In this document: positions 16,045 through 26,300 of the stretch, one piece after another
Layout: each line of letters begins with the position of its first letter
Numbering within the stretch: position 1 is the stretch's first letter
Origin: Aureitalea sp. L0-47
GTDB taxonomy: Bacteria; Bacteroidota; Bacteroidia; Flavobacteriales; Flavobacteriaceae
Length of the DNA stretch: 64,000 bases
Assembly (NCBI RefSeq): GCF_026126405.1
Contig: NZ_JAFMTQ010000001.1
Span: 62,001 to 126,000 of the forward strand
Direction: 5' to 3'
The notes under the pieces: generated by a model
Database searches by the model: none
The model's input: the letters and a program-made list of their open reading frames with translations, nothing else
What the model was told of the DNA's origin: nothing
Position numbers and translations under genes: made by a program

Positions 16045-18114
16045 ATGAAAACCGACTATTTCAAACTACTTTTCTCTGCGGCTGTGATGGCACTTGTTGT
16101 TGTGGCGTGTGCAGAAAAGGATGGTAAGATGGCAATGGAGGATGATGGCCCGCACGGCCTTATCCTTGCCAACATGGACACTACTGTAAGTCCGAAAAAT
16201 GACTTTTATAATTACGTGAACGGCACCTGGATGAAGAATACTGAGATTCCCGACGATCAGGTGCGTTGGGGAGGCTTTATGGTACTTCGGAAAAGCACAG
16301 ATAAGGACGTATTGGAGATCCTGGCGAACGCTAAGGGAAATGATAAATACACTCCCGATACCGATCAGGCCAAAGCAATGATGATCTTCGAATCTCAACT
16401 GGATACAATGGCCAGAAACGAGCGCGGCATCGAACCACTTCAACCAATCCTGGATAAGATCGCTGCGGTTTCTTCCGTAGAAGAATATCAGAAGCTCATG
16501 ACACAGGAAGCCGTAACGGTTTCACAGCCATTCTTTGGCTTTGCAGCCTTTTCTAATCCTAGCAATAGTTCGATGAATTCAGGATACATCATTCCCGGAG
16601 GATTGGGATTGCCGGATCGCGATTATTATACTAATTCGGATGAGGCGTCAAAAACCATTCGTAAACAGTACCAAGATCATATCACTCGTATGCTTCAGTT
16701 TCTTGGAGATTCTGAAGAAGATGCGAAGGCACAGGCCGAGACCATTCTAGCCTTCGAAACACGCCTGGCCGAGCCAAGGCTGGATAAAGTAGCACGCAGG
16801 GATTTCAGAAATTTCAACAATCCGAGATCCATGGGAGAACTTCAGGAGATGGTCCCACAGATCCAATGGAATCAAGCATTAAAAGACCTTGGAGTTACTA
16901 AAGAAGTAGATACGGTTCTTGTAATGCAACCTGCTTACATGGAAGTTATGAGACAGATCATGGAAGAAGGAGATATAGAAACCTGGAAAACCGTTACCCG
17001 ATGGGCTACACTCAATAGCGCCGCCGGATATCTAACAACCGAGATCGACAAAGCAAACTGGGACTTCTATTCCAAGACACTTCGCGGAGCGAAGAAACAA
17101 CGCCCGGCAGACGAGCGTGCCTTGGCCACTGTGAACGGAACGGTTGGTGAAGCATTGGGTAAATTGTATGTAGACGAAAAATTCCCGCCTGAGGCAAAGG
17201 AGAAAGCAGAACTTATGATCGCCAATGTGATCGCTGCGTATAAAGACAGAATTCGTGCCCTGGACTGGATGAGTGACAGCACAAAGACCAAAGCGATTCA
17301 GAAATTGGACAAATTTACGGTGAAGATAGGTTATCCCGATAAGTGGAAGGATTATTCAACAATGAATGTAAATCCTGAAAACGGATACTTCGAAAATATG
17401 ATCGCAGTTGGTGAATGGCAGTTGAAGGACAACCTCGATCGAGTAAACGAGCCTGTGGATCGCACAGAATGGGGGATGTCACCGCAAACGGTAAATGCCT
17501 ATTTCCAGCCGTTCAATAACGAAATCGTGTTCCCGGCGGCAATACTTCAGCCACCATTTTACGATTATAAAGCGGATGAAGCTGTGAATTACGGTGGGAT
17601 TGGAGCGGTTATCGGACATGAGATCTCTCACGCTTTCGATGATAGTGGTTCGAGATTCGATGGTGATGGAAACCTTGTGAACTGGTGGACAGAAAATGAC
17701 CTCGCTGAATTCACAAAACGCGGAGCTGAACTTGCAGAGCAGTACGACAATATTGAAGTACTGGATAGTGTATTCATTAACGGTAAATTCACCCTGGGTG
17801 AAAATATCGGAGACCTGGGAGGAATCCTTGGTGCATACGATGGATTACAACGCTTCTATGCTGAAAACGGAAGACCTGAAAACATAGACGGGTTTACACC
17901 TGAGCAGCGCTTCTTCATGAGTTGGGCTACTGTTTGGAGAACCAAGCAAACAGAAAAGTACACTCAGGAACAGATTAAAACGGATCCACACTCTCCGGGG
18001 AGATACCGTGCTACACAACCATTAATGAACGTTGATGCGTTCTTTGAAGCTTTCGATATAAATGAAGGTGATGATATGTGGCTGGCACCGGAAGACCGGG
18101 TGCGTATCTGGTAA
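16045..18114 (+). CDS. M13 family zinc metallopeptidase (neprilysin/PepO-like) lipoprotein
   Basis: A 689-residue exported endopeptidase. The signal MKTDYFKLLFSAAVMALVVVAC has a lipobox Cys at about 22. The M13 N-terminal domain begins with SPKNDFYNYVNGTW. The zinc motif HEISH is at residues 525-529, and the third ligand Glu586 lies in ENIGDLGG. The substrate-binding phrase NAYFQPFNNEIVFPAAI precedes the zinc site, and the C-terminus ends in the family's typical RVRIW. It probably cleaves small peptides in the periplasm or at the surface. All catalytic residues are present. Closed by a strong terminator. Confidence 0.95.
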   Translation: MKTDYFKLLFSAAVMALVVVACAEKDGKMAMEDDGPHGLILANMDTTVSPKNDFYNYVNGTWMKNTEIPDDQVRWGGFMVLRKSTDKDVLEILANAKGNDKYTPDTDQAKAMMIFESQLDTMARNERGIEPLQPILDKIAAVSSVEEYQKLMTQEAVTVSQPFFGFAAFSNPSNSSMNSGYIIPGGLGLPDRDYYTNSDEASKTIRKQYQDHITRMLQFLGDSEEDAKAQAETILAFETRLAEPRLDKVARRDFRNFNNPRSMGELQEMVPQIQWNQALKDLGVTKEVDTVLVMQPAYMEVMRQIMEEGDIETWKTVTRWATLNSAAGYLTTEIDKANWDFYSKTLRGAKKQRPADERALATVNGTVGEALGKLYVDEKFPPEAKEKAELMIANVIAAYKDRIRALDWMSDSTKTKAIQKLDKFTVKIGYPDKWKDYSTMNVNPENGYFENMIAVGEWQLKDNLDRVNEPVDRTEWGMSPQTVNAYFQPFNNEIVFPAAILQPPFYDYKADEAVNYGGIGAVIGHEISHAFDDSGSRFDGDGNLVNWWTENDLAEFTKRGAELAEQYDNIEVLDSVFINGKFTLGENIGDLGGILGAYDGLQRFYAENGRPENIDGFTPEQRFFMSWATVWRTKQTEKYTQEQIKTDPHSPGRYRATQPLMNVDAFFEAFDINEGDDMWLAPEDRVRIW

Positions 18115-18121
18115 GAATATC

Positions 18122-18145
18122 AAGGAGCCTTCGGGCTCCTTTTTT
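18122..18145. terminator. Strong intrinsic terminator
   Basis: AAGGAGCC pairs with GGCTCCTT around loop TTCG, followed by Ts, after the M13 gene. The stop codon of the convergent SDR gene overlaps the end of the T-run. Confidence 0.9.
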
Positions 18146-18951
18146 CATAAGTTGTGTTTGAATTTATAGCTAAGCACACCTCCCAGGTTGATGGAATCTA
18201 CCTGCTTAAATGTTTCTTCTGAATTAGTATCTGAATATTCGGGCGGTGTCAGGCCAAGTTTGACCGCAACGCTTCGATAGTATTCCCGTTTCTTCGGATG
18301 AGAGGGCATTACCGCGTTGAAGATATGCCCGAACGCTTCCTGCTTAATGATCTCGGCGAGAATCCCAACACAATCCAACCTATGGATTAAATTAACAGGG
18401 GCATTCCCGTTGATTAGGTCTTTTCTGCCGGCCAGATAGCGTACAGGTTGACGACTACCCCCGAAAAGTCCCCCGAATCGTATAATAGTGGCCTCAATCT
18501 TTTCCGAAGTAAAAAATAATTGTTCTACCTGGAATAATTGCTTTCCAGCCTGGGTTTCCGGTTTTGGAATGTCTTTCTCAGTTACCTTGCCTTGTGCATC
18601 ACCGTATACCGATGTGCTGCTTACCAGGATTACTTTTTTTACTTCTGAAGCTTCAATCGCCGAGAGTAAGTAGGACATTTTCAGGACAAAATCGGAACCC
18701 GAACGCCTCCTCAGTCCCGGAGGAACCATGATCACTAAATAGTCTGAATTTTCCAACAGTAGATCGATGGGTCCGTTAATTCCGGATTCAGTGAGCACCA
18801 TTGTGATGGTGTGATAGCCGCTCCTGCGCAAAGCTGCAGCCTTATTCTCGCTGGTGACAGAACCCTTAATGGTATATCCTAACATTTTGAGGTGACCGGC
18901 CAGGGCCAACCCCAACCAACCCATACCTGCTATGGCGATTGTTTTACTCAT
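18145..18951 (-). CDS. NAD(P)-binding SDR-family protein (YeeZ-like)
   Basis: A 268-residue cytoplasmic protein with an N-terminal Rossmann fold (IAGMGWLGLALAGHL), an SSTSVYG segment and an RFGGLFG stretch, typical of the atypical SDR proteins related to E. coli YeeZ. It has no clear Tyr-x3-Lys catalytic pair, which fits that atypical group. The ATG overlaps the stop of the upstream M28 peptidase gene by 4 nt (ATGA), so translation is coupled. Substrate unknown. Confidence 0.8.
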   Translation of the reverse strand: MSKTIAIAGMGWLGLALAGHLKMLGYTIKGSVTSENKAAALRRSGYHTITMVLTESGINGPIDLLLENSDYLVIMVPPGLRRRSGSDFVLKMSYLLSAIEASEVKKVILVSSTSVYGDAQGKVTEKDIPKPETQAGKQLFQVEQLFFTSEKIEATIIRFGGLFGGSRQPVRYLAGRKDLINGNAPVNLIHRLDCVGILAEIIKQEAFGHIFNAVMPSHPKKREYYRSVAVKLGLTPPEYSDTNSEETFKQVDSINLGGVLSYKFKHNL

Positions 18952-21362
18952 TCGCTATCTAATAGATCTTCAACCGTGTACTCCTGGTTGCGTGCTTTTT
19001 CTTGTGCTAGTTCGTCAATGCTAATGGTTCTTCGAACCAAAATTGCATCGGTATTCACAAATGGTTTTGGCATCATATGAGCAGGACGTTTGTTAATAGT
19101 AAACTGTGGATGGCTCAAAAGGTCGAACGAATACTCCATCACCGTGAATTCATAATCCCGAATTTCTGGGGTGGTATAGGTTATATTCAGGGAATCACCT
19201 TTGGAAAGATAATACCGTATCAGACGTTTATTTATAACATTGGCATGGACATTCCCCAATGAATCTCTGCTGGCTTCATTGCCGTTGAAGCTTAACCTGG
19301 AATAAGTGTTTGTGGTGTCTGCGTAGACGAATAATTCGGTTGCTTCGCGTTTAGGGAGAATTGTGAACGACACCGTCCTACCATTATCACTAATGGAATC
19401 TTCTTCTAAACGAACCTCAAAAGGCTGGAGCTGTTTTTGCGGAGCTTTTGCAGCAAAACGATAGGACGTATTGTATTTACTTCCCGCAGCGGGGGTGATA
19501 TACTTTGAAGCTGCCTCCGGCTCATCACCCAGATAACCTTTGGTCCAATCGTCCAGGATCCTGTCGTAGGTAACCCAATACGATTCCTCAGAATCACCAT
19601 CCTGGTAGTAGATAAGGCTGTTTGGCTTTTTACGATCTTCGGTGAAATCACTGCGGTTGTGTGCCTGTATAAAATAAACCAGTCCAATTCCGAGGCAAAG
19701 GAAAGAAAGTAATCGCTTCATGCGAAAGCGGTCCATGATAGAAAATACAAGCCCGAAAATTAGCACGGTGAATACACAGCTAATAAAGACACTACTCATG
19801 CCCAGCCCAACAGGGAAAAACTGTACCAACGGAGCGAAGAGGAATAAAGCAGGTGCCGCTAAAATCGCCAGCAACAATAGATTAGGACGCTCCTGTCGTA
19901 TTAACACCCATAACGATATCAGTCCGAAGAATACCGGTATGATAAAATACCCGGCTCCTTGTATCACTACATAAACCAACACATTGATGAGTATCCAGAT
20001 TGTGAGTGGTGCCACATACATTCCGGCTGTACTTCGACCTTGTCCCATTCTTCTGAAAACACTTATCGTGATCCCCAGTGAGATCAGGAAGAAAAAAGCA
20101 ATGTAACTATGGCCATTATAGGTGAATCCATGTTGTATTTCGTTATACTGAGGGTAAATTGAGAGCAAGAGTTTCCATCCGAAGAAACCTAGCAAACCAC
20201 AAATTATCAGCGATGTAAAAAGGGCAATAAACCCACGTCCAACCACAGCACCGGTTAAGACACCTTCTTTAAAACCATAAAAGATCAGTGCCAGGTAAAG
20301 CAGTACTAGCAAAATTAGCATGGGCAGGATCCAACTAAAGGGATAATGGATCATTTTAAATAAAGGCACATTTACATAGACATGATCTTCTTCTGCTTTT
20401 AGGTTTTCCAGATCTGCATCGGCAAAGTAATGGAGAAGCGGCAGAAGATAACTTCCCTGGTGCTGCAAAGTATTCTCGTCCAGGTTCTCAATATTGTCTC
20501 CAGCCGTGTGGTAGTCGAAGTGATCATCGATAAAGGCAAAGAAAAAGCTATCTATATCACCATCTTCGCGGAAAATGGTAGAGTCGGTATCATTTGGCAG
20601 CATCTTATAAATGCTATACATAAGAGAAGATGCTACTGGATATTCGGGCTTGGCTTCCACAAAAGCTTTAACCAGCTTTTCATTACCCCCGTTGGTTTCC
20701 AGTATCATATTGCTGGGGCCACCGCTTCCACGTGCTTCAAAATTAAGCACAAGAGCAGAGTCTTTAGACCATGGGTGTTCATTCACATATAGTTTGGCAC
20801 CGTCAAGACCAATCTCCTCTGCATCTGTAAATAGCACGATAATGTCGTTTTTAGGTTGTTTGCCACTAACCTGATAGGCCCGAAGGGATTCGAGTATGGT
20901 AACAATACCGCTTCCGGCATCGCTGGCACCAAAGGATGGTACCTTGGCACTGTCGTAATGGGATAAAAGCACTAAAGCTTTACCGTTTCCACTTCCTTTT
21001 ATACGCGCCATTATGTTTACGGGCTGGTCCATGTGGTAACCAGCAGGGTAGCGTTTAATCACTTCACCCTCTTTTACACTTCCCATGTGTGGTGTGAGTA
21101 CATATCCTTTTTGGGTTTCCACCTCTAACCCCATTTTTCTTAATTCTGAAACAAGAAATTCTCGCACCCTGGTATGTTCTTCATTTGCATGGAAATGTGG
21201 TGCTTTGGTGATCTCTTTTAAGGTGGTCATAGCCCTTTGGGTTGAGAACTCCGTGTCCGGGCTGTCTGCTGGCGTTCCTTCCGAAGGCATAAGGGAAGAA
21301 AAGCTATAGAAGGTGAACCAGATTATGAGCAGGAAGGATACTAATGCGGAGAGTTGTTTCAT
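18948..21362 (-). CDS. M28 family aminopeptidase with multi-span membrane domain
   Basis: An 804-residue protein. The N-terminus holds a membrane anchor (about residues 4-23). The M28 domain (about 45-320) has metal ligands H135 (HYDS), D148 (GASDAG), E182/E183 (EEIG) and a distal DYHTAGDN histidine. Residues ~340-590 contain about eight to nine hydrophobic helices, then a soluble beta-rich tail (~600-804). The layout resembles the eukaryotic ER peptidase ERMP1 and yeast vacuolar Pff1. It probably trims peptides in the periplasm. It is translationally coupled to the SDR gene downstream. Confidence 0.88.
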   Translation of the reverse strand: MKQLSALVSFLLIIWFTFYSFSSLMPSEGTPADSPDTEFSTQRAMTTLKEITKAPHFHANEEHTRVREFLVSELRKMGLEVETQKGYVLTPHMGSVKEGEVIKRYPAGYHMDQPVNIMARIKGSGNGKALVLLSHYDSAKVPSFGASDAGSGIVTILESLRAYQVSGKQPKNDIIVLFTDAEEIGLDGAKLYVNEHPWSKDSALVLNFEARGSGGPSNMILETNGGNEKLVKAFVEAKPEYPVASSLMYSIYKMLPNDTDSTIFREDGDIDSFFFAFIDDHFDYHTAGDNIENLDENTLQHQGSYLLPLLHYFADADLENLKAEEDHVYVNVPLFKMIHYPFSWILPMLILLVLLYLALIFYGFKEGVLTGAVVGRGFIALFTSLIICGLLGFFGWKLLLSIYPQYNEIQHGFTYNGHSYIAFFFLISLGITISVFRRMGQGRSTAGMYVAPLTIWILINVLVYVVIQGAGYFIIPVFFGLISLWVLIRQERPNLLLLAILAAPALFLFAPLVQFFPVGLGMSSVFISCVFTVLIFGLVFSIMDRFRMKRLLSFLCLGIGLVYFIQAHNRSDFTEDRKKPNSLIYYQDGDSEESYWVTYDRILDDWTKGYLGDEPEAASKYITPAAGSKYNTSYRFAAKAPQKQLQPFEVRLEEDSISDNGRTVSFTILPKREATELFVYADTTNTYSRLSFNGNEASRDSLGNVHANVINKRLIRYYLSKGDSLNITYTTPEIRDYEFTVMEYSFDLLSHPQFTINKRPAHMMPKPFVNTDAILVRRTISIDELAQEKARNQEYTVEDLLDSE

Positions 21363-21413
21363 ACTGTGGGATTGTCGTTTTAAAGTTACAATTTTTACCG
21401 TAAGAAAATATGG

Positions 21414-21445
21414 TTGTCGTAATTAGCTGGATTTTAGTATATTTA
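21414..21445 (+). promoter_or_regulatory. Putative -33/-7 promoter
   Basis: TTG at 21414-21416, a 21-nt spacer, then TATATTTA at 21438-21445 (7 of 8 positions, counting the free ones). The ATG follows at 21469. Confidence 0.45.
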
Positions 21446-21468
21446 AAAGAAACAAATACCTGACAATC

Positions 21469-21933
21469 ATGAGTATCAAAAGTTACATTGGAAAGAGAGC
21501 GAAGCCCCGCAAAGGATCTACGGAGAATATCAAGGTATCTGATTACATGACGACAAACCTAATCACCTTTCGTCCGAACCAGTCGGTTTTGGAGGTGATG
21601 AATACTTTAATCCGAAAGCGAATATCGGGTGGTCCGGTGGTAAATGATAAGAATGAATTGGTTGGGATCATTTCGGAGGGAGACTGTATGAAACAGATCA
21701 GTAACAGCCGATACTACAATCAGCCACTACAGGATTTTAAGGTAGAGCAACACATGAATACGAGTGTCGATACCATCGACGGAAATATGAATGTCTTCGA
21801 TGCCGCCGATAAATTCCTCACATCCAAACACCGTCGTTTTCCAATTGTGGAAAATGGAAAACTGGTCGGGCAGATCAGCCAGAAGGATGTACTAAAAGCA
21901 GCCCTTCGGCTTAAAGGCAATACCTGGAAATAG
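21469..21933 (+). CDS. Two-CBS-domain protein
   Basis: A 154-residue cytoplasmic protein: a basic N-terminal ~20 residues and two CBS domains (about 27-80 and 92-150) forming one Bateman module. Characteristic segments are VSDYMTTNLITFRPNQSVLEVMNTL and KHRRFPIVENGKLVGQISQKDV. Such stand-alone modules usually bind adenine nucleotides and regulate a partner; no partner is evident nearby. Convergent with a zinc-ribbon gene, only 5 nt between stops. Confidence 0.9.
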   Translation: MSIKSYIGKRAKPRKGSTENIKVSDYMTTNLITFRPNQSVLEVMNTLIRKRISGGPVVNDKNELVGIISEGDCMKQISNSRYYNQPLQDFKVEQHMNTSVDTIDGNMNVFDAADKFLTSKHRRFPIVENGKLVGQISQKDVLKAALRLKGNTWK

Positions 21934-21938
21934 GAACC

Positions 21939-22289
21939 TCAGGAATCTTTTTTTACTAGGAGAAACCAGTCGTTGTCCAATGGCAGGTACCCCTGGTCGT
22001 ACACATATTTGTACACAGACCCCGCTTGCGTTATATATTCACTTGTAAAATACGTGAAGTTAAAACCGTGCTTGGCAAGAGTTTCCTTTCTTACTTTGGT
22101 TTTGTCTTTTGAATTGAGTGCTTCGAGGATTCGGTAGTTCTTTCTCAGTCGATTGTTGATGTTGCGAACGAGATTCTTACTGTCCTTATTCAGGGCGTTG
22201 TTATAGGCATTTCGGCAGGCATCGCTGCAGAATTTCTTATCGGAGCGGCCTATGATCTTTTCTCCACATTCCGGGCATAAACGTTCCAT
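21939..22289 (-). CDS. Small zinc-ribbon protein
   Basis: I place the start at the ATG at 22289 (about 116 residues). A longer frame from 22385 would overlap the upstream barrel gene by 92 nt and lacks sense as a domain. The N-terminus has a four-cysteine treble-clef-like site: LCPECGEKI then FCSDACRNAY. A basic helical region and a conserved-looking C-terminus (FNFTYFTSEY, then NDWFLLVK) follow. Likely nucleic-acid or protein binding, otherwise unknown. It begins 4 nt after the DUF6268 stop, so they form an operon. Confidence 0.75.
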   Translation of the reverse strand: MERLCPECGEKIIGRSDKKFCSDACRNAYNNALNKDSKNLVRNINNRLRKNYRILEALNSKDKTKVRKETLAKHGFNFTYFTSEYITQAGSVYKYVYDQGYLPLDNDWFLLVKKDS

Positions 22290-22293
22290 TTTA

Positions 22294-23223
22294 CTAATTG
22301 TCTTCTTGAGGGGAGTCGATTTCTGCGGTATCACCTGATAGGCGAAAACGGTAGATTGCTTCAAATTTAAGAAATAATCCTCCACTAATGTTAGGATTCA
22401 GTTGAGTTCGGTCATCCCCGAAACTGAAAGCAGATAGTCCCAGGTCAATTTTTTCTCCTTGCTGATACACCTCAAAATTGCTACTGGAATAGCCGAATTT
22501 CGCTCTGAGTAGTACACTATTCCCAAGTGTATTGAACTGAATATAACTCGCAAAATCCAGGGAGCTCAAGTCAACGTAGACATCGGGAGCTCCGGTTTCA
22601 GTGATGTTGAAGCTGCGTCCTATTCCGAAGTAATCCATCCCAAGGGTCGTTGCACCGAGGCAATAGTTAATATCACCCGAAATGGGCAATGACATATCCA
22701 TTTCGAACCGGCCGTTCGGACTTAAATAATACCATCCGAAAATAGGAGTGGAGAAGAACCCAAACGCCTCTGTGGAGCCATACGCCCCAAAGCGGTAAAT
22801 GAGATTGTCGGATTTTTTAAGTTTAACAACGGCGTACGCTCCAAAATAGAAATCCTCACCGGTAATATTTTGATAGTCGGAAGCGATCTTCGGAAGTAAC
22901 ACCACTGTGCTGCTCCATTTTTCATTGTAGGTTGTCGCCAAGCCTGCTTTTAAGGTAGTACTCAACAGACTTGTGAATTCAGCTTCCGGATACAATTGAA
23001 GGTTATTTCTACTGAAGGAACCTCCTGTGATCAATACATTTTTTTCGCTTAGGGGAACCGGAAATGTAAGGTCCGCCTCAAAGGACTTTACCTGGGTACT
23101 GTTCGGACTGTTTTCGAAATCATTGTTAAACGTCTGTCCATAACCAATCCGTAGGAGGTCGGCATAATTCTGACTATAACAAAAGAAGGGAAGGAACAGA
23201 AACAGGAATAGTGCTTTTCTCAA
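22294..23223 (-). CDS. DUF6268-like outer-membrane beta-barrel protein (TTG start)
   Basis: A 309-residue protein starting with TTG at 23223; no in-frame ATG exists nearby upstream and the signal peptide (RKALFLFLFLPFFCYSQ) begins immediately. The rest is amphipathic strands with GDINYCLGATTLGMDYFGIGRSF in the middle and AIYRFRLSG near the end, consistent with DUF6268-type barrels. A TATCTTTA box lies upstream at 23245-23252. Followed closely by the zinc-ribbon gene. Function unknown. Confidence 0.75.
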   Translation of the reverse strand: MRKALFLFLFLPFFCYSQNYADLLRIGYGQTFNNDFENSPNSTQVKSFEADLTFPVPLSEKNVLITGGSFSRNNLQLYPEAEFTSLLSTTLKAGLATTYNEKWSSTVVLLPKIASDYQNITGEDFYFGAYAVVKLKKSDNLIYRFGAYGSTEAFGFFSTPIFGWYYLSPNGRFEMDMSLPISGDINYCLGATTLGMDYFGIGRSFNITETGAPDVYVDLSSLDFASYIQFNTLGNSVLLRAKFGYSSSNFEVYQQGEKIDLGLSAFSFGDDRTQLNPNISGGLFLKFEAIYRFRLSGDTAEIDSPQEDN

Positions 23224-23244
23224 AGGTTGGCAGGTTGATTTGGC

Positions 23245-23252
23245 TAAAGATA
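23245..23252 (-). promoter_or_regulatory. -7 promoter box TATCTTTA
   Basis: One mismatch to TAnnTTTG, 21 nt upstream of the TTG start at 23223. Confidence 0.4.
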
Positions 23253-23347
23253 AAACTTTTTAAAGTTTGGCTTACAACATGGTGAATCGAGTAGAATTTT
23301 ATCGCAAAATTCCGTAATTTCGCGTCCTTATTGAACGGCAAAGCCTT

Positions 23348-26300
23348 ATGAGTAAGAATTTTAAAGAATACAAAGGACTTAATCTCCCACAACTCGCGGA
23401 GGACGTACTCACATTCTGGAAAGAAGACAAGATCTTCGAAGAGAGTATTGCTATTCGTGAAGGAGCCGAACCATTTGTGTTTTTTGAAGGACCACCTTCA
23501 GCCAATGGATTACCAGGGATTCACCACGTGATGGCCCGGGCGATCAAAGATATCTTTTGCCGTTACAAAACCCAGAAAGGATACAAAGTAGACCGCAAAG
23601 CGGGATGGGATACCCATGGTTTACCAATAGAGCTTGGCGTTGAGAAAGAACTCGGGATCACCAAGGAAGATATTGGTAGCAAGATCTCTGTTGAAGAATA
23701 TAATGAGGCCTGTAAGAAGGCAGTGATGCGGTATACAGATGTTTGGAACAAAGTAACCGACAGCTATGGCTACTGGGTGGATATGGACGATCCGTACATC
23801 ACCTACAAGTCCAAATACATGGAAACCGTTTGGTGGATCCTCAAGCAGATCTGGGACAAAGAGCTGCTTTACAAGGGATATACCATCCAACCCTATTCAC
23901 CAAAGGCAGGTACGGGACTGAGTTCCCACGAACTCAATATGCCGGGGACCTACCAGGATGTTACCGATACCACGGTAGTGGCACAATTCAAAGCGTTAGA
24001 TGATACGCTTCCGGAGTTTCTGAAAGGATATGGAGAGGTTCATTTCCTGGCCTGGACGACTACACCATGGACACTCCCCAGTAACACAGCTCTTACTGTT
24101 GGACCTAAGATCGATTATGTGCTGGTGAAATCCTTTAACCAATACACCTTTGAACCGATCAATGTAGTTTTAGCGAAGAACCTGGTGGGATATCAATTCA
24201 GCGGGAAATTCGCTGAAGTTGAAAACGAGGCTGGCCTCGCCGAATACGTAGAAGGAGCCAAGAAGATCCCATATTTTATTCTGAAAGAATTTAAAGGACG
24301 CGAGCTGGAAGGTATTCGTTACGAGCAACTCTTGCCATATGCATTGCCTCACGACAACCCGGAAAATGCTTTCCGTGTGATCACAGGAGACTTCGTGACC
24401 ACCGAAGATGGTACAGGTATAGTACACACTGCGCCTACGTTTGGTGCAGATGATGCCAAAGTCGCCAAGGAAGCGAGTCCTGAAGTTCCACCATTGCTTG
24501 TGGTGGACGAAAATGAAAACCTGGTTCCACTTGTAGATCTGCAGGGGAAATTCAGGCGGGAAATGGGTGAATTTGCCGGGAAGTATGTGAAAAACGAATA
24601 CTACGATAATGGTGAAGCCCCTGAAAAGAGTGTAGACGTTGAGCTTGCCATTAAACTAAAGATAGAGAACAAAGCCTTTAAGGTTGAAAAATATGTACAC
24701 AGTTATCCGAATTGCTGGCGTACCGACAAACCAATTTTATATTACCCGTTGGATTCCTGGTTCATCAAGGTAACCGAATTCAAGGATCGCATGTTCGAAC
24801 TGAATCAGAAGATCAACTGGAAGCCTAAGGCAACCGGGGAAGGTAGATTCGGGAACTGGCTGGCAAATGCTAACGACTGGAACCTGTCGCGATCACGCTA
24901 TTGGGGAATTCCGCTACCGATCTGGCGTACCGAGGATGGTAAAGAAGCCAAATGCATCGGAAGTATAGAAGAACTTGAAACGGAAATGCACAAGTCGGTG
25001 GAAGCTGGCTACATGGACAAAGTACTGTTCGAAGACTTCGAAATAGGCAACTATTCTGAAGAGAACTATGAAAAAGCCGACCTGCATAAGAATATCGTTG
25101 ATGAGGTGATATTGGTATCCGATTCCGGGAAACCAATGAGACGGGAAGCCGACCTTATCGATGTTTGGTTCGACAGTGGTAGTATGCCGTATGCACAATG
25201 GCATTACCCATTCGAGAACAAAGAGAAGGTTGAATCCACCTGGCGAAAGGCCGATTTCATCGCGGAGGGAGTGGACCAGACAAGAGGTTGGTTTTATACC
25301 CTGCACGCCATTGCGACTATGATCTTCGACGATATTGCTTACAAGAACGTGGTAAGTAATGGGCTGGTTCTGGATAAGGACGGGCAGAAGATGTCGAAAC
25401 GACTTGGAAATGCCGTGGATCCTTTTGACACCTTGAAGGAATTCGGACCGGACGCAACACGCTGGTACATGATCAGCAATGCGAATCCTTGGGACAACCT
25501 GAAATTCGATAGTGCCGGTATCGCGGAAGTTCGTAATAAATTCTTCGGAACGCTTTATAATACGTATAGTTTCTTTAGTCTATATGCAAACCTCGACGGT
25601 TTCGACTATGCAGAAGATGATATTCCGCTGGATAAGCGTCCTGAGATCGATCGATGGATACTTTCTGAATTACATACACTTATTACAAAAGTGGATGATG
25701 CTTACGGAGACTATGAGCCTACTAAGGCAGCAAGAGCGATAGCGATCTTTGTACAGGATTATCTAAGTAACTGGTTTGTACGTCTTAGCAGAAGGCGTTA
25801 CTGGAAGGGAAGTTATGGTGAAGATAAGATATCAGCGTACCAAACCTTGTATAATTGCCTGGAGGTAGTTACAAGGCTGGCGGCACCTATTGCACCATTC
25901 TTTATGGACCGAATGTATAAGGATCTCACTTCAGGAGTGGTAAAAGAAGGAAAGAAATCTGTACACCTGAGTAACTTTCCGGTGGCAGACTCGTCTTATC
26001 TCGACAGAGAGCTTGAGCAGAAAATGCACAGGGCGCAAACAATAAGTTCACTTGTTCTTTCGTTGAGACAGCGCGAAAGGATAAAGGTGCGACAACCGCT
26101 TCAGAAGATAATGATTCCCGTATTGGAAGATTCTGAACGTCAGGCAATAGAAGCAGTATCGAATTTGATCCGTTCCGAAGTAAATGTGAAGGAGATCGAG
26201 CTTATCGACGAGGGATCTGGCATACTTGTGAAGCAAATAAAGCCGAATTTCAAGAAACTCGGTCCGCATTTCGGAAAGGATATGAAAGCCGTTGCTCAGG

